A stretch of DNA of 64,000 bases from Paramyrothecium sp. XJ0827 (GCA_020881915.1 JAJFPB010000012.1:930001-994000); one strand, 5' to 3'; shown: positions 33,415-45,428, counted from the stretch's first letter. The notes: a model not told the origin generated them from the letters alone. Translations and numbers: made by a program.

Positions 33415-33978
33415 GTCTGACTTGGTACTCTGCTGAGTACGGGAACGGGGCTTAACTGTGTTATACAAGTCGGAGGCGCCCACGCTCTTAAGACGACCTT
33501 TTATTATGGGGAAGGCTTGTTTGTACCGGGTAAAAGCACTGGAGAGAGAATTTTGTGTAGTCTATGATATCGAAATGTAACGGTGGAAGGACCATAAAAT
33601 TTAACCTTGGAGGCAATGAAGGGTTTTTGTTTAATTCCGACATGATCAATTCTTTTTATCTCCTAAAGAATGAGTTTTGCCGCTCTTAGTTTGCTACAAT
33701 TGCCTGGTCGCTTATTCCTGGTCATCAGTCAATAGCCGCAGAGGCTCGCTCAATATCGTCGAGTACAAAAAGCTTAAACAGGGGCTGGCACTGGGTTTCT
33801 GTCAGTCGTTCAAGCGGCTGTGGTATCAGAAGCATGAAATAGTAAGGACGAGTACTCCAGATTATCAAAATACTTCAACCACTTCATCTGTTGCAGGCAT
33901 AGTAGACCTTCCTAATCAAGTATAATATTCCAATTTTGTGCACAAAATTCCTGCAAGTTTACCTCAAGATCCACTATT
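33415..33978. other. Convergent intergenic region
   Basis: It lies between the 3' ends of the lipase and the peptidase gene. No supported gene or repeat was seen. Confidence 0.35.
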
Positions 33979-35815
33979 TTAAGCCTCGACATCTCCCTCA
34001 GCCGAGTCTTGCGCTGCCAGTATAATATCGAAGATATCCACGTCCGGTTGGCATCTAGTATTGACATCTGGTAGAGTGCCGCTTGCAAAATAGTCCCCGA
34101 TTGCTTGCCAGGTGCAATTAGAAGGTTGTTTAGCGACACCATGCTATGACTTGTTAGCAATTCGAGCCTCGTGGAAAATTTTCAGACCTCGACTTACCCC
34201 TACACCTTCGTGGACCAAGAGTCTGCTGCCTTGGAACCGCGCCGCTGCTTCCTGGGCGCTGCTCAAAGGCGTAATCGGGTCGTATATTCCATTGACGAAC
34301 ATGATGGGGTTTCTTGTACGGATATTCTCCCAAGGGCCGGCATAACGCTCCGCCGCATCTAATCTCCAGTGCGCACAGGCCCAGACCTGGGGGCTAAAGG
34401 CATCGGCCCATGAGCTTTGTGCAGATTGCGCCTCGACAAGGGACCACATCTCTTCGGGTTCCTCATAACGGAACTGACTGTCTGAACAGGCAATACCATG
34501 GAAGCCATGCACTCCTTGATGCCACTTTTCTTCCACGGGCTGTTGCGGTACGGGGACCATAAAGGACGTCCAATTGCGGCTCAGGGCCTCGTGAATGGTA
34601 CTCGCCAGTGCCGTGAAGTAAATAGGGTCGAAAAGAAAGTTCATGATGTTGAACTTGAGCTGAATGTAAACTGAGTTGCGGTCATCCTTCTGCCACCATT
34701 CTCGCACCGGGTACTCGGTCCCAACATATACTGGTTCATCAATCAACTCTTGAAAAACGATCGCCAAACTTGTCATGAGGCTTTTTGAAGTTGTTGTGTT
34801 TCCATGGAAGCTTGCCAGAGGACAGGTTCTCGGTCCAACCTTGATGCATTCTCGGAAGAAATTCTCCAAACTAGACTCAGTATCTCGGGTAGGAACTAGC
34901 CAGCGTCCAGAGTGATAATCCTCGGCAAGGACCACGGCCTCAAGCAGCATGCGCTCGATGCGGTCGGGGAACATGGCCGCAAAGGTTTGGCCAAGAACAG
35001 TGCTGTAAGAGCGGCCCCAAAACCTGAGTTGGCCGTCCTCCCCAAGTGCCTCCACGATAGCCAGGAGGTCGCGTGCCGTGAAAGCTGTGCCGACAAAGCG
35101 TCCTGTCTTGTTTTGACTTGTGGCACAGTCGTCAGCAAGTAGCTTGCCGTCCTTCCACGCTTTGCTCACGAGGATTTTATAAGGATCCTCCTGAGGAATG
35201 GTAGCATAACGCTGACGGGCAGTGTTTGTGTTGGATTCTACGGGCATTCCAGATGGGCCAGAGGCGTTGGATTGATTAGCCCCGGCAGATTTTGCGGAGG
35301 TTAGATCGCAGATGTAAGGTATTGTTCTCCCAGTTCCCCTACAACTTGTGGTTAGCATACTGCGCTTGGGAGGGATTACATAGTCTTACCTCGGGTCAAA
35401 ACCAATAATATGGTAGTGGCCTCCAATGACACTAAAGAGGTTAGCCGTCAGCTCAATTAAACAACCAAGCATACTCACTCTCTATATTTAGGACCGTTTT
35501 TAGATACCTCAATTAGGCCTGAGCTACCCGGCCCTCCTGGGTTGAAGATGACACTGCCCTCAACCGGTTCTTTGTTTGCTTAATTCGAATGAGTTGCAGG
35601 GTCAAAGCCTCGGAATGGTAATCGGTGTAGTCAAGGGGAACTGAAAGCGTTGCGCATTCGTACGGTTCAGTGAGAAGCTCTTGGTGAGATGGTTCAAAAT
35701 CCAGCTCGCACGGCGCCCAGTCCAATCTGGTTTCATTACGCTGCGCGCGAGCAAAGTTTGACCCTGCTAGAACGCTCAGGAACAGCAAAGCAGCTCGGGC
35801 TCGTGTAAGGGGCAT
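33979..35815 (-). pseudogene. Secreted TAP-like serine aminopeptidase (S33 type) with a frameshift
   Basis: Start at 35815 with a signal peptide (MPLTRARAALLFLSVLAGSNFARA). Tripeptidyl-aminopeptidase features follow: CATLSVPLDYTD, NPGGPGSSG (oxyanion), HYHIIGFDPRGTGRT, nucleophile elbow WGRSYSTVLGQ, NPIMFVNGIYDPITPL (Asp) and the C-terminal cap with HEGVGHG (His). Introns fall near 35485-35440, 35390-35345 and 34198-34145 and keep phase. However, around 35569-35575 the frame jumps: LIRIKQTK is in one frame and EPVEGSVIFNPGG in another, with no splice sites to connect them. A single base appears missing, so the allele is probably dead unless this is a sequencing error. The enzyme would trim peptides or hydrolyse esters outside the cell. 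Confidence 0.7.
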
Positions 35816-36749
35816 TTTTATTATCAATTGTAGACGATGTTTGCTTCCCACTGATGAGCTTGCTGTGACAGAAGTCAGGAGGCACACTCTCATATGAAGA
35901 AGATTGGATATTAAGCGACCTCTATCAACTTTATACCAGTAGCATGAGATGTCACGAGGACGTCATTTCGATCCAAAGTTGGTTGGCGAAGCTTGTTGAG
36001 TTCAGATCCTCCGCGGGCGGTATTGCCGCATCAGGTCAATCTAGGGGCTAAAGACGAGGCAAAGACTCAGTGCACTTTTGCCGGGGAGCTATAGGGCTGT
36101 CGATCGCAAACTGGGCCGCGTTATGTCTTGTAGATCAACCAAGAAGCTGGCCCCTTTATGGATTTGTAGCTGTGGTGTGTGGCGCTGCGACATTCCGGCG
36201 GTCGTGGTGCTTTAACGTGATGATTTCATGGCGCCCCAAATTTCCTTTTTGGGCTACACCGCGGAGAGATAGTCCCTTAGTTTAAATGCTGAAGGATTGC
36301 CAAGAACACTTGCCCATGATTTGCGAAATCACTGGCCATGAAAAATCGACCGACGTATAGTTCAGACACTGCCATTGAACAACAGCAATCATTCGCTGCG
36401 CGCAGATACAGCCAACACGCCTGCTCCATAAAATCTCAGGTGGCTCCATGATATATTGACATACGAAAACACAGCGAAGCCTTCTTGGTGGAGGGGTTGC
36501 TGCGCGTGTTTTTGAAGAGCAAGCGTTAAAAAGCAAAGATTTTGATCAGGAACCTCTTTCAACTATGTTGACGACGACCGGAACTTCACAGTGTATCGTT
36601 GATGAGTTTGCTGCGACATTGGTGTTCACCAGATCATGCTAGATTGAAAACACTTGCGAGCTTTTATCTCTATTGAATGGGGTATCTGATATCTATTTGA
36701 AATGAAACGTGAGATCCTTCAGTCCGTCAGGGCTACAAAGGATGCCCAT
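35816..36749. other. Unassigned intergenic region
   Basis: No supported gene. It contains the upstream region of the peptidase gene and the 3' flank of the esterase gene. Confidence 0.3.
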
Positions 36750-37502
36750 CTAGGCTGGTTGGATGAAGCCAGACGCCGATGCATCCTGAATGCCACGGAA
36801 CCATAAAGCAGCCATCTTGGCGAAACCCGTATCATTAGGATGCGTCGGGTCATTCATATCCTCTGGCAAAGGTCCATCGGGTCCGTGCATGTCAACGAGG
36901 ACGATCCTCCTGCCTTGTGCCCGCCAGTCAGCGGCAAGGCCGATGTACTGGGCGTTAATAATCTGAGCTCGTGAATCCGTGTCACCGTTCATGTTGATGA
37001 GGAGAGTCGAGAGGAGCACAGTAGCGTCGGGCGTAACCGACCAAAGTGAGTCGAGAAGGGCGGCCATGCGAAGGCCAGCGTTGTAGATATCGACGTCTTG
37101 CGAGGCATCGTTGGTACCAACATTAACGGCGTAAACATTGGGTCGGTTGGCGTGCACAGCATCCCAGGCACGGTGCTGGACCTCCTCAATGCGTAAACCA
37201 GGATAGCCCTCGTTATCGCGGTCGGCCATATCACCGCTCTGCTGGCTGCCAACGTAGTCGACTGAGAAGCCTGCTCCGACGAGGCTGTCTTGCAGGAACT
37301 GACGATATCCGTTGCCAGTGCTGGAGCCAACGCCGTTGGTGATAGATGCACCGATGGGCATAAGACGGAGGGGGACGCCCTGGGCTATGTTCCTGTTAGT
37401 ACTAGAACATCCTTCAATGATTTCTTAGTGAGTCCTACCACTTGCGCCGAGTGCCAGACTCAGCGCGGCCGCATAGCTGAAGATCTTCATGAAACCAGCC
37501 AT
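36750..37502 (-). CDS. Secreted SGNH esterase, CE3-like
   Basis: Exons 37502-37439 and 37384-36750 sum to 233 codons including stop (232 aa). The signal peptide is MAGFMKIFSYAAALSLALGAS. The SGNH blocks are MPIGASITNG (catalytic Ser), a block III-like VGTND (Asn), and DPTHPNDTGFAKMA (catalytic Asp and His). This layout fits carbohydrate esterase family 3 acetylxylan esterases and related GDSL enzymes, which deacetylate plant polysaccharides. The precise substrate is not shown. It is divergent from the sugar transporter, 1.3 kb apart. Confidence 0.85.
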
Positions 37503-38816
37503 TACTGTTTTTTACACAAAGAAAAAGAGAAAAAAAAAGTATTGAAGGTGAAGAATAGGAGAAGTGTTGAACAATGATGACAAGTATCTTATTGGGTGTG
37601 ATGTGAAGCAGGCATGTTGCCTTTATTCTATCAGGAACGGGGACAATCTCGACGATATCCAAGAGTCCGAGCTGCTTTTGCGAGGAAGGATGATCGTGTT
37701 TGTTTGAGGATCAGTGGGGAGGCTAGCAGGAGAGAAACCTGCCAGAAATAAACAAATGCTACTGTATATAGACCTCCGTGGGGATTTGTGGGGATTTTGG
37801 CCGTATTGCATCATGCTTACAAGGGTGCTAGGGTCATCTGGCGGCCCCCGTGGTTTCCACAATCGCTCGGTAAGCCCCCTTGTCAGGGGTAGGTTTAATG
37901 AGCCGGATCGGAAACAACCAGAAGCAGACTTCAGCCGCGTGCTGGATGCTAGTTGCGGCCCGTTTTATCCATGACCATGGGCATCGACACAGCCATTGAT
38001 AGGATACGCGATGTTTCACCAAGGCTTGCTACCACGATCTCATGCAGAAGGTTGGTTCCTGGCTAGCAACGTCTCCGGACTCCGCCTATTCGAGAGTCAA
38101 GGTAGACTAGCTCCAGCAACCTGACATTCTTGGGCCTGCTCTGAGATAAGCTTTGACGATGAAAACAAATATTTCCATTCTATGGTGGATTTGCAAAAAC
38201 ACCAGCGACCAGTGGCAGAAGAAAGGCAAAAATAGACATTTGATCGAATGCATTGTACAACATCTTCCCAAGAATTCTGGCTAATGCTGGATATCAACAC
38301 GTTACCGTGCAGGTAAGGCTCTTTCGCCTAGTTACCTACACAATGTGTCGGCGTTATCACAATGAAGATGCAGGCTGATACAAAACTGAACCGGCCCACC
38401 CATGCTTTATGCTGGAAATGTTATGCTTGCGGGAAAATGATAGATGAGACGGTTTCATAGTCGTTTTCATTGCATTTCAAGATAGGAATGTCTCGATCAC
38501 TTTTTCACAGGTATCCAGGGTTGAGATAGCCAATTTATCGATGACTCCATTTCCAGCCTTTTCAAGCAATCAAAGTCGCAGCAAGTGACAGTGCAGTGAA
38601 GAGCGAGTGGTGACGTTTATGTCTCTGACTTTCCAGCCGCCCTCAAAAATGGTTCCAGCAAAATACCGCGGCTCCATGCGTCGTGGCTGGGCTCGAGTCA
38701 TCACATCTCCCTTCGCATTTCAACTTAAAAGAGCGCGATGTGGCCAGGTAATTGGCATATACAAGTCAGATACCTGGGGACGGTTAGAACTTGTCCAAAA
38801 TCGCCGGCCCGACAGA
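37503..38816. other. Divergent intergenic region between esterase and sugar transporter
   Basis: No supported gene. A pyrimidine-rich tract lies next to the esterase ATG on its strand. An in-frame extension of the transporter frame runs back to 38607 but is unlike family N-termini. Confidence 0.35.
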
Positions 38817-40792
38817 ATGTCCAAATCTCACGGTGCGGCTGTAGTGCCTACTCTAGTTGTTACCCCCGAAGCTGTCGAGGACCAACGTAATGCCCCCTCA
38901 GAGAACGAAACAAAGTCTGCCGCCGCTCGTTTCGCCGATCGTCAGAACTTGCTCACCAAACTGGAAGCCGTGAAAGAAAGCAGATGGTCACTGGCTTGGT
39001 GTAAGACATGCCCACGTGGGAACGGAGCTGTTGCTCCTGTCTCATCCACTGTATTTGACCTTGCAATATTCACTGAAATTTTCGTTAGGCATGTACATGT
39101 GTTTTCTCTGCGTCACATGGGGATTTGAAGGAACTGCTGGCAGCATTGTCGTTTCCATTGTGCAATTTCGCAAAGACTTTGGTTCGCCGTATGACGGCGA
39201 CTATGTTCTTGACGCCAATTGGCAGCTAGCCTTCCAAGGAATTACATCATTTGGTAAGTTTCGAACCGATCAACGTGGCCCCATCAATTAGTATTAATCG
39301 GACAGGTGTCGTTGCTGGTGCATGGCTTGGTGGTCTAGGTATCAATCGTTGGGGCAGGCAACCCGTCCTCTTAACAGCCATTGTACTCTCCCTTGGTGGA
39401 ATATTTCTGCGGTTTTTCAGCACCAGTATTGTTCACTTCTTTGGCTCAAACTTGCTCACCGGGCTTGTGAGTCTGCTATCCACCTATGCATGATTCTATT
39501 GCTGCGTTTAGCATGCAAACAAAGAACTAATTCGGTCTTCGTCTTGCAGCCGTTGGGTGTGTACACCACCGTTGCGCCCCCGTACGTTTCTGAGATGGCT
39601 CCAACGTCGATTCGGGGTGCCGCAGCCACAGCGCTGAATGTCTCCATTGTTGTTGGTCAACTACTGGGTTACGGTGTTGTCCGGGAGACAAACATGTATA
39701 CCGACAATCGGGCATATCAGATACTGTTTGCATCAGAGTGGGCCTTTGCAGCTATTTCGCTCGCTTTCCTTCCCTGGCTGCCCGAATCTCCATATTGGAT
39801 GACCGCTCACGGTCAAGAGATTAAGGCGCAAACGACTATGAGGAAGTTGTACGGGCCTTCGTATGATGTGGACGGCCATCTGGCGGATATCAGGAGCTCT
39901 CTTGCCAGGCAGAACCAGAATAAAAAGGCTGAAGGTTCGTTCGCAGAATGTTTCTCTGGGAAAGACTGGAAAAGGACTCTGCTCGCATGCAGCATTTTCT
40001 TCATTCAGCAAGCCTCTGGATCGTCATGGGTGATCGGCTACATGAGCTGTAGGTGGCTTCATGGCAGCAACCCTCCCTCTCTGGCACTTTCAAGCTGACA
40101 GGAATAACAGATTATTTCCAATTAGCCGGGATGCAAGAGGATACGGCTTTCAATACCACAGTCGGCTTAATGGGTCTCATGGTTATCGGTAGCATGTCAG
40201 GCTGGTTCTTCGTGGACCACTTTGGGGGGCGCGCCACGGCTTTTTGGGGGGCTATAGTTTTATCGACAGCTCTTCTCCTCATCGGTGTCCTTTCTCAACT
40301 GGACTCCTCGGCAGCCCTTTGGACACAGGTTGTGTTTATGGCCATTTGGTCGTTCTGTAAGTTCAAGTCAGAAGCAACATGGGCAATACTGACTAGTATG
40401 GTGTAGCATATCAAGCGACCCTTGGTGCCGTGGCATGGCCTATTTCTGCTGAAGCGCCAACTAGCAGATTGCGTGCACCCACGCAAGCCCTTGCAACAAT
40501 GACTAATGGCCTTGTCGGCATCGCTTGGCAAATGGCATTGCCTTACGCGATCAATCCGGATCATGGGAATCTTGGAGGAAACATTGCCTTTGTGTTCACC
40601 GGCTTGTTGGGGCTATGTGCTCTATTCATCTTCTTCGCTGTGCCAGAAACAAAAGGACTGACTTACACAGAGATTGACAATCTGTGGAATCAAGGAACAC
40701 CACCTCGCAAGTTCATGCATGCCAGAGCTCTATCCTTGTCTTTCGAAGACCGAGGAAACAGTAGAGTCACGGCAGAAAAAGGCTCTGATTAA
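38817..40792 (+). CDS. MFS sugar transporter, alpha-glucoside permease-like
   Basis: Six or so exons starting MSKSHGAAVVPTL. The sugar porter signatures appear in order: DANWQLAFQ, GAWLGGLGINRWGRQPVL (motif A), PPYVSEMAPTSIRGAAATALN, LLGYGVVRET, FLPWLPESPYWM (PESPYW is typical of maltose/alpha-glucoside carriers), TLGAVAWPISAEAPTSRLRAPTQA and the final FFAVPETKGLTYTEID. About twelve membrane segments are expected. The long cytosolic N-terminus and short acidic C-terminus fit fungal disaccharide:proton symporters. The neighbouring secreted esterase suggests a shared role in plant sugar use, which is inference. Confidence 0.87.
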
Positions 40793-41564
40793 CCTACAGA
40801 CAAAGTTTCTACTGAGCAAATTTGCGTCTCATAAATGTGGGACTTCGCGGCCATGGCAATATGTAAGTTACCAAAACAGGATGTCCTTATCTATTTTGAT
40901 CATATAAATACAGTCGATGCATCGACTTTGAATCCATTTTCAATAATCCTGGCCGCAATTCTGATTCACTCGGTTGGGCTACAAGCAGGGACTTAAAGGT
41001 GATCAATCATCGATGGTACATGCAGGTTTCAAGACTTTCTAAGCGGATATGAATGGTGAATTTCGCAATTAGCAGGTCCATCAGCAGTGATTGCTTCATA
41101 TGGTTGCTCGCTTGACCTACAGCTGGGGTGGGTTGATTGCAGGATGATGCCGACCCCACAACACGGTCACCCCTGCGTCAACAATTGCACAACATGTGAA
41201 CAGTTACTGGGCAGATTGAATAAGACTCTTACCGTAGTGTCATAGCTTCGCGAGCTTTTCGGCGAAAGCCTGTCGTATTTTTTATTGGCACCTAGCTGTC
41301 AAATGGTCCTCGCGCGTACTGGTGGTCGTAGAATGCCTTTCAGCACTCTACGTGTGCTTGCTCCTACGCTGTAACAGAACGCCATTGTCCAACGAAAAAG
41401 AAAGGCGCCCACACTTTCATGGGCATCTTGGGAGATATGACAAGGCTCCGCTCAACAACTATCTATATACGAGGTTTCCAGCTCTGTACCTCCTGTGATA
41501 CAGCTTAAAATAATAAAATGTACGTGTGTCTGTTGGCACCATTAACCTTACTTCATTGATCTCC
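40793..41564. other. Convergent intergenic region
   Basis: No supported gene between the transporter stop and the 2EXR gene stop. Confidence 0.35.
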
Positions 41565-42497
41565 CTAGGAGCCGACAAAGCAAGCTGCGCGGTAGTCAAG
41601 TTCGAGCTTCTTAGTTTTCTTGTTCCAGTACGGAGGGTAATGCTCCATCCCATCTTTCATCCACCGCTCCAAATCTTGCTGCATCCCCTGCACATGCTTC
41701 AGAGCCGTTGCCGTGTACTTGATACGCTCGGTGCCCGCCCAGCAATCATAATTATAATCGGCATCGAGGATCAGCTCCGATGCCTCCTTGTCGGTCAAAA
41801 GTCGGAGAGCAGGATGGGCCCTCTGCCGGCCACTAAGCCTGACGCGCGAGTGGATGTCATACCTGCCCCTTCGCGATGGGAAGACAGCAGTCAGGCTTTG
41901 TAGCCGCGGTAAGCCGCAAATAGCATAGGCTGCGCCAAGGCCGCGACGAGATACAGGCAGTTCGAAGGCCAGATGGCGGAGCTCGTCGAGCCAGGATGCT
42001 TGATACTCGTTTTTGTTTCGGATGAGGCAACAAAAGTTGTCGAACAATTGCGCCTTGATGTAGAGTACGTCTTCTGCGGGTCGAAACTCACGCACGCCCT
42101 GGAGCATGACGCCGGTGGCAATGGCCCGGGATTCCGTGGTAGCGCAGGCAATGGGTGCTGGTCTTCTCATCGGGTAGGGTACTTCCAGGGGTTTGTGGTG
42201 TTGTCGGCCGTCGCTGTCCTCTTCCTCCTTGAACGCTAATATGCAGACACCACCCATTTGCTCGTAGAACTCCTCCGTTGCCATTTGCCAGATCTGATGC
42301 CGAGCCTCGGGGGGCAAGTTAGGGAAGGCTTTGAACACTAACGTGTCGTTGGATCCTTCGTGCTCAGACGTGCTCTGGAGAGCTGCCTCCTGTGCGCGCA
42401 TCTTCTGTCGCCTTCTATTTGCGTTATTGCGCATGCTTTTGCTCTTTCCGGATTGACTCTCAGAGATGCGAAGAGAAGGAGAGGAGGAATGGCACAC
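41565..42497 (-). CDS. 2EXR domain protein
   Basis: A single exon encodes 310 residues. A basic, Ser/Arg-rich N-terminus of about 50 residues precedes the landmark FPNLPPEARHQIWQMA, which carries the E-A-R pattern of the 2EXR domain, then ACATTESRAIA, the second E-x-R. The C-terminal part has no recognised motif. These proteins are numerous in ascomycetes and their function is unknown. Several in-frame Met residues near the start (for example MRNNANRRRQ) make the exact start uncertain. Confidence 0.75.
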   Translation of the reverse strand: MCHSSSPSLRISESQSGKSKSMRNNANRRRQKMRAQEAALQSTSEHEGSNDTLVFKAFPNLPPEARHQIWQMATEEFYEQMGGVCILAFKEEEDSDGRQHHKPLEVPYPMRRPAPIACATTESRAIATGVMLQGVREFRPAEDVLYIKAQLFDNFCCLIRNKNEYQASWLDELRHLAFELPVSRRGLGAAYAICGLPRLQSLTAVFPSRRGRYDIHSRVRLSGRQRAHPALRLLTDKEASELILDADYNYDCWAGTERIKYTATALKHVQGMQQDLERWMKDGMEHYPPYWNKKTKKLELDYRAACFVGS

Positions 42498-43455
42498 AAC
42501 TCGAATGTTTTATTACTATCAAGGACTGGTCGGCTATCTATCATGCTCCCTTCTATAGCGATATCCGGGATCCGTGTCCAGTGGCATTTCGGGCTACCTC
42601 CAAGGGTGCCTGCGGTAGCGCCTCGTGCTGCGCCACAATTCTGTGAGGCAGATCGTCCAGTATTCGCGTCGCATGTCCTTGCATCAGCTGATCGTGCCAG
42701 GTTTTGGACGAGAAATGTAGCACTGAGAGGCTGGAGCCATTGGAACACACCGGTCGGGTGTCGAACTACCACAGCAAATTTCAGTTCCTTTGCTCATCTC
42801 TTGGAGTTGAGGATTTAGGCGGTCATGTTTTTCACGACTCTAGCGCAAATGTTTCTGCTTTAAGATCTTCGTCTGGGGGGTTCGTGGAGCCTGGTATCAG
42901 GTCTTCCTGAGCATGTGTGTCTGAATTGGTCAATAATTGCGCTCTGGTCTTAGGTTTGACTATAATACAATCTTGTCTATTCGAACAATCGGCCGCTCAG
43001 GCATAATCCTAGCCACCTCACGTCACCATAGGATCAAGCACAGCCTTCTTCAGCCACACGTCAAGACTCCTCGAGGCACTGTAATTATTGACTCAAATCG
43101 TCAGCTAAAAGTTCAGTCCTGGAAGCTCAGTTTGGCAGCAGAAACACTCTCTAGTTGGACAGTCTACCTAATTCTTTACTGCGTGCTCTGTGGCAATTGG
43201 CAATGGTTCTGGGGGCCATGGCAGTTCCGAATCCAGTATCATGTGCCGCCTGGTGGAGCCAAATGCCAAGATTGCCGACCATCTGACCAGTCCATCCAAG
43301 GCCTCACATCCTGCCCAGCTTGGCATTCTTGTGTTTGAAATCTTCCGATATTTCGCCAGGTTGCCAACAAAATGCTGACATGTTGACATGCTGCCACTGT
43401 GGCTTTGTTTGTGTCGCATTCAACACTGGAGTAAAGCCAGTTCTTCCTTATAACT
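42498..43455. other. Divergent intergenic region
   Basis: No supported gene. Short overlapping frames on both strands have no motifs. Confidence 0.35.
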
Positions 43456-44475
43456 ATGCCTACAAGAATTTGCCAACTTTCCCAGGTTCCAACGCGGCCT
43501 CTGACTGCCCATGCCAAACTTCGGCATGCCCTGGCCTGGGGCAGATCAGCGCAAAACTTACAAGCTTATCCGGGCTTGAGACATTTCTCTCGAGTCAACC
43601 GCACATCGTCGGCTGCACACGTAGTCGGCTTTCTCAAGAAAGATGGCTGCGTTGTGATCGAATCTATGTTCACTCCTGCGCAAGTAGCACGCCTTAATGA
43701 AGACTTGGACGTGGCTCTGGCAAATGCTCCGGCTGGCAGGCCGGCTAACACGAACGCGCCACCGCTTCCTGACGGAGCGGACGCCAGGGTGTTCGGACGA
43801 CACACAAAGCGCCTTGGAGGCTTGCCAACTTTGAGTGCTGCTTTTCGGGAACTTGTTACAGACGATGATACCCTGCACAATGTTTCTGCCGAAATATTCA
43901 AGGAGACAGGCGACTACTGGCTTAGCACGGCACAGATGATCGAGATGGGCCCGGGGAGCAAGGCTCAGCCTCTCCATGCTGATGCGTCGGGGTGGTGGCC
44001 GTTCTGGAGCATGGGTGACAAATGGACGCCGGAGTTTGCTGTAAACTTTTTGATAGCGACCACAAATACCACGAAGATGAATGGCGCTACAGGGGTTGTT
44101 CGCGGCAGCCATGCCATCAAGTATCAGGATGTCGTGGATGATGCAACCTTCGGATTCTGGCAGTTTCCCGATGAGCGGGTCGAGCAGGTTGAACTCAAGG
44201 TGGGCGACTGCCTTCTTCTAGGCGGGCGAATAGTACACAGGGGCGAGGAAAACAAGACTACCGACGAGTTCCGAAGAGTCCTAAGCTGCACTGTCATCAG
44301 TGCTTCCCTTACGCCAGAGGAGGCTCATCCGTTGTCGTTGACAGGGGACACGGCGAGACAGTTGTCCGGGAGGGCAAAGAAGTTTCTGGGATTCCGAGAA
44401 CTTTCGACGACAATTGGTCCAGACGTATGGCAGGATCATCGCCAAGGTGGCGTAAAGAAAGCACTGGGTTTCTAA
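43456..44475 (+). CDS. Phytanoyl-CoA dioxygenase (PhyH) family Fe(II)/2-oxoglutarate oxygenase
   Basis: A single exon encodes 339 residues. The double-stranded beta-helix iron ligands are visible: LHADASGWW (H-x-D) and IVHRGEE (second His), with an Arg for 2-oxoglutarate in EFRRVLSC. Between them is GATGVVRGSH, a typical PhyH loop. The first 55 residues are rich in Arg, Ala and Ser with almost no acidic residues (MPTRICQLSQVPTRPL…RHFSRVNRTSSA), resembling a mitochondrial presequence. Fungal members act in secondary metabolism or lipid oxidation. No cluster enzyme lies alongside, so the substrate is open. Confidence 0.87.
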   Translation: MPTRICQLSQVPTRPLTAHAKLRHALAWGRSAQNLQAYPGLRHFSRVNRTSSAAHVVGFLKKDGCVVIESMFTPAQVARLNEDLDVALANAPAGRPANTNAPPLPDGADARVFGRHTKRLGGLPTLSAAFRELVTDDDTLHNVSAEIFKETGDYWLSTAQMIEMGPGSKAQPLHADASGWWPFWSMGDKWTPEFAVNFLIATTNTTKMNGATGVVRGSHAIKYQDVVDDATFGFWQFPDERVEQVELKVGDCLLLGGRIVHRGEENKTTDEFRRVLSCTVISASLTPEEAHPLSLTGDTARQLSGRAKKFLGFRELSTTIGPDVWQDHRQGGVKKALGF

Positions 44476-44792
44476 AATCGCCTGTTGGACACGCTCATTG
44501 CGCCTCCGATATCCAATGGGCTCTGCAACATCTGAAGATAGCCTCACATGAGTGCATTTCCACTCTCTCATTGCATCTTAAGTGTTGGAAAAATATTTGT
44601 ATCTTGAACTATATACATTCGAACTCTACTAATTCATGGTAAATCGGCAACAAAGCCTTGAACATTTTTTTGCTGATACGCAGCCTCATTCCGACTGAAA
44701 CACCCCTCCTATTCGACGTTGATTACATGCACCAACGTCGCACTACTTCCACGGCGTATTCCCAGCTCATAAACACTCCGAGCCTCATAACC
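44476..44792. other. Short convergent intergenic region
   Basis: No gene seen. It lies between the stops of the PhyH and CBM19-like genes. Confidence 0.4.
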
Positions 44793-45428
44793 TTAGACAA
44801 GGATGCGGCGGCGCTTGTGCATGAAGGATCGCATTGGGAGCACCTCAAAGTCGACGCTCATACCAGACTTGCACTTGGTACCAGCAGCGAGAGGCTGGAG
44901 GACAGACCAAGCACCGCTGGCGCAGCGCTGGAAAGAGGAGCCGTCGATACAGTTCCACATGCCCTCGTGCTTGCAAGGGCCTGTCTTGGTCTTGCCGGGA
45001 GTGCCCGGCAGAGGGCCAGATCCGGGGGTACCGATTGGCGTGGGAACAGGCTGGACTGGAGTGGGAAGGACGGGAGGCTCGGGAACCACGGGCTCCACAT
45101 GAGGCATGCTGGGGAGAATCTCAAAGTTGGTGGTCAGGCCCTTCTTGCAAGCAGTACCAGCAGCCATGGGCTGGACGACAGACCAGACACCGCTGGCGCA
45201 TCGTTGGAAAGAAGCGCCGTTGACGCAGTTCCAGAGACCCTCCTCCATGCAAGAGCCGGTCTGAACACCGACGGGGCCAGGTCCAGGAGTGGGAGTGACC
45301 GAGGGCGTCGAAGTAATCGGGGTAGGGACCAATGTAGGCGTGTAGATCGGAGCCGTGGTGTTGGGGAAGATGACATGGCCGCTGACCATAGCGGCCAGGC
45401 TGAGAAGGGCAGCAGTCTTGGTGAACAT
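44793..45428 (-). CDS. Secreted protein with two CBM19-like chitin-binding modules
   Basis: A single coding exon gives 211 residues. The signal peptide is MFTKTAALLSLAAMVSG, followed by a Pro/Thr linker. Two near-identical modules follow of the form G-x-C-x-E/H-E-G-x-WNC-x-(D/N)-G-x-SFQRCASG-x-WS-x-QP-x-AAGT-x-C. They are separated by a roughly 45-residue Pro-rich linker (PVVPEPPVLPTPVQPVP). The four-cysteine pattern resembles CBM19, the chitin-binding module of yeast chitinase. There is no catalytic domain, so it may bind wall chitin as a structural or protective effector-like protein. It ends with a basic KRRRILV. A long plus-strand frame over the same bases is a shadow. Confidence 0.78.
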   Translation of the reverse strand: MFTKTAALLSLAAMVSGHVIFPNTTAPIYTPTLVPTPITSTPSVTPTPGPGPVGVQTGSCMEEGLWNCVNGASFQRCASGVWSVVQPMAAGTACKKGLTTNFEILPSMPHVEPVVPEPPVLPTPVQPVPTPIGTPGSGPLPGTPGKTKTGPCKHEGMWNCIDGSSFQRCASGAWSVLQPLAAGTKCKSGMSVDFEVLPMRSFMHKRRRILV

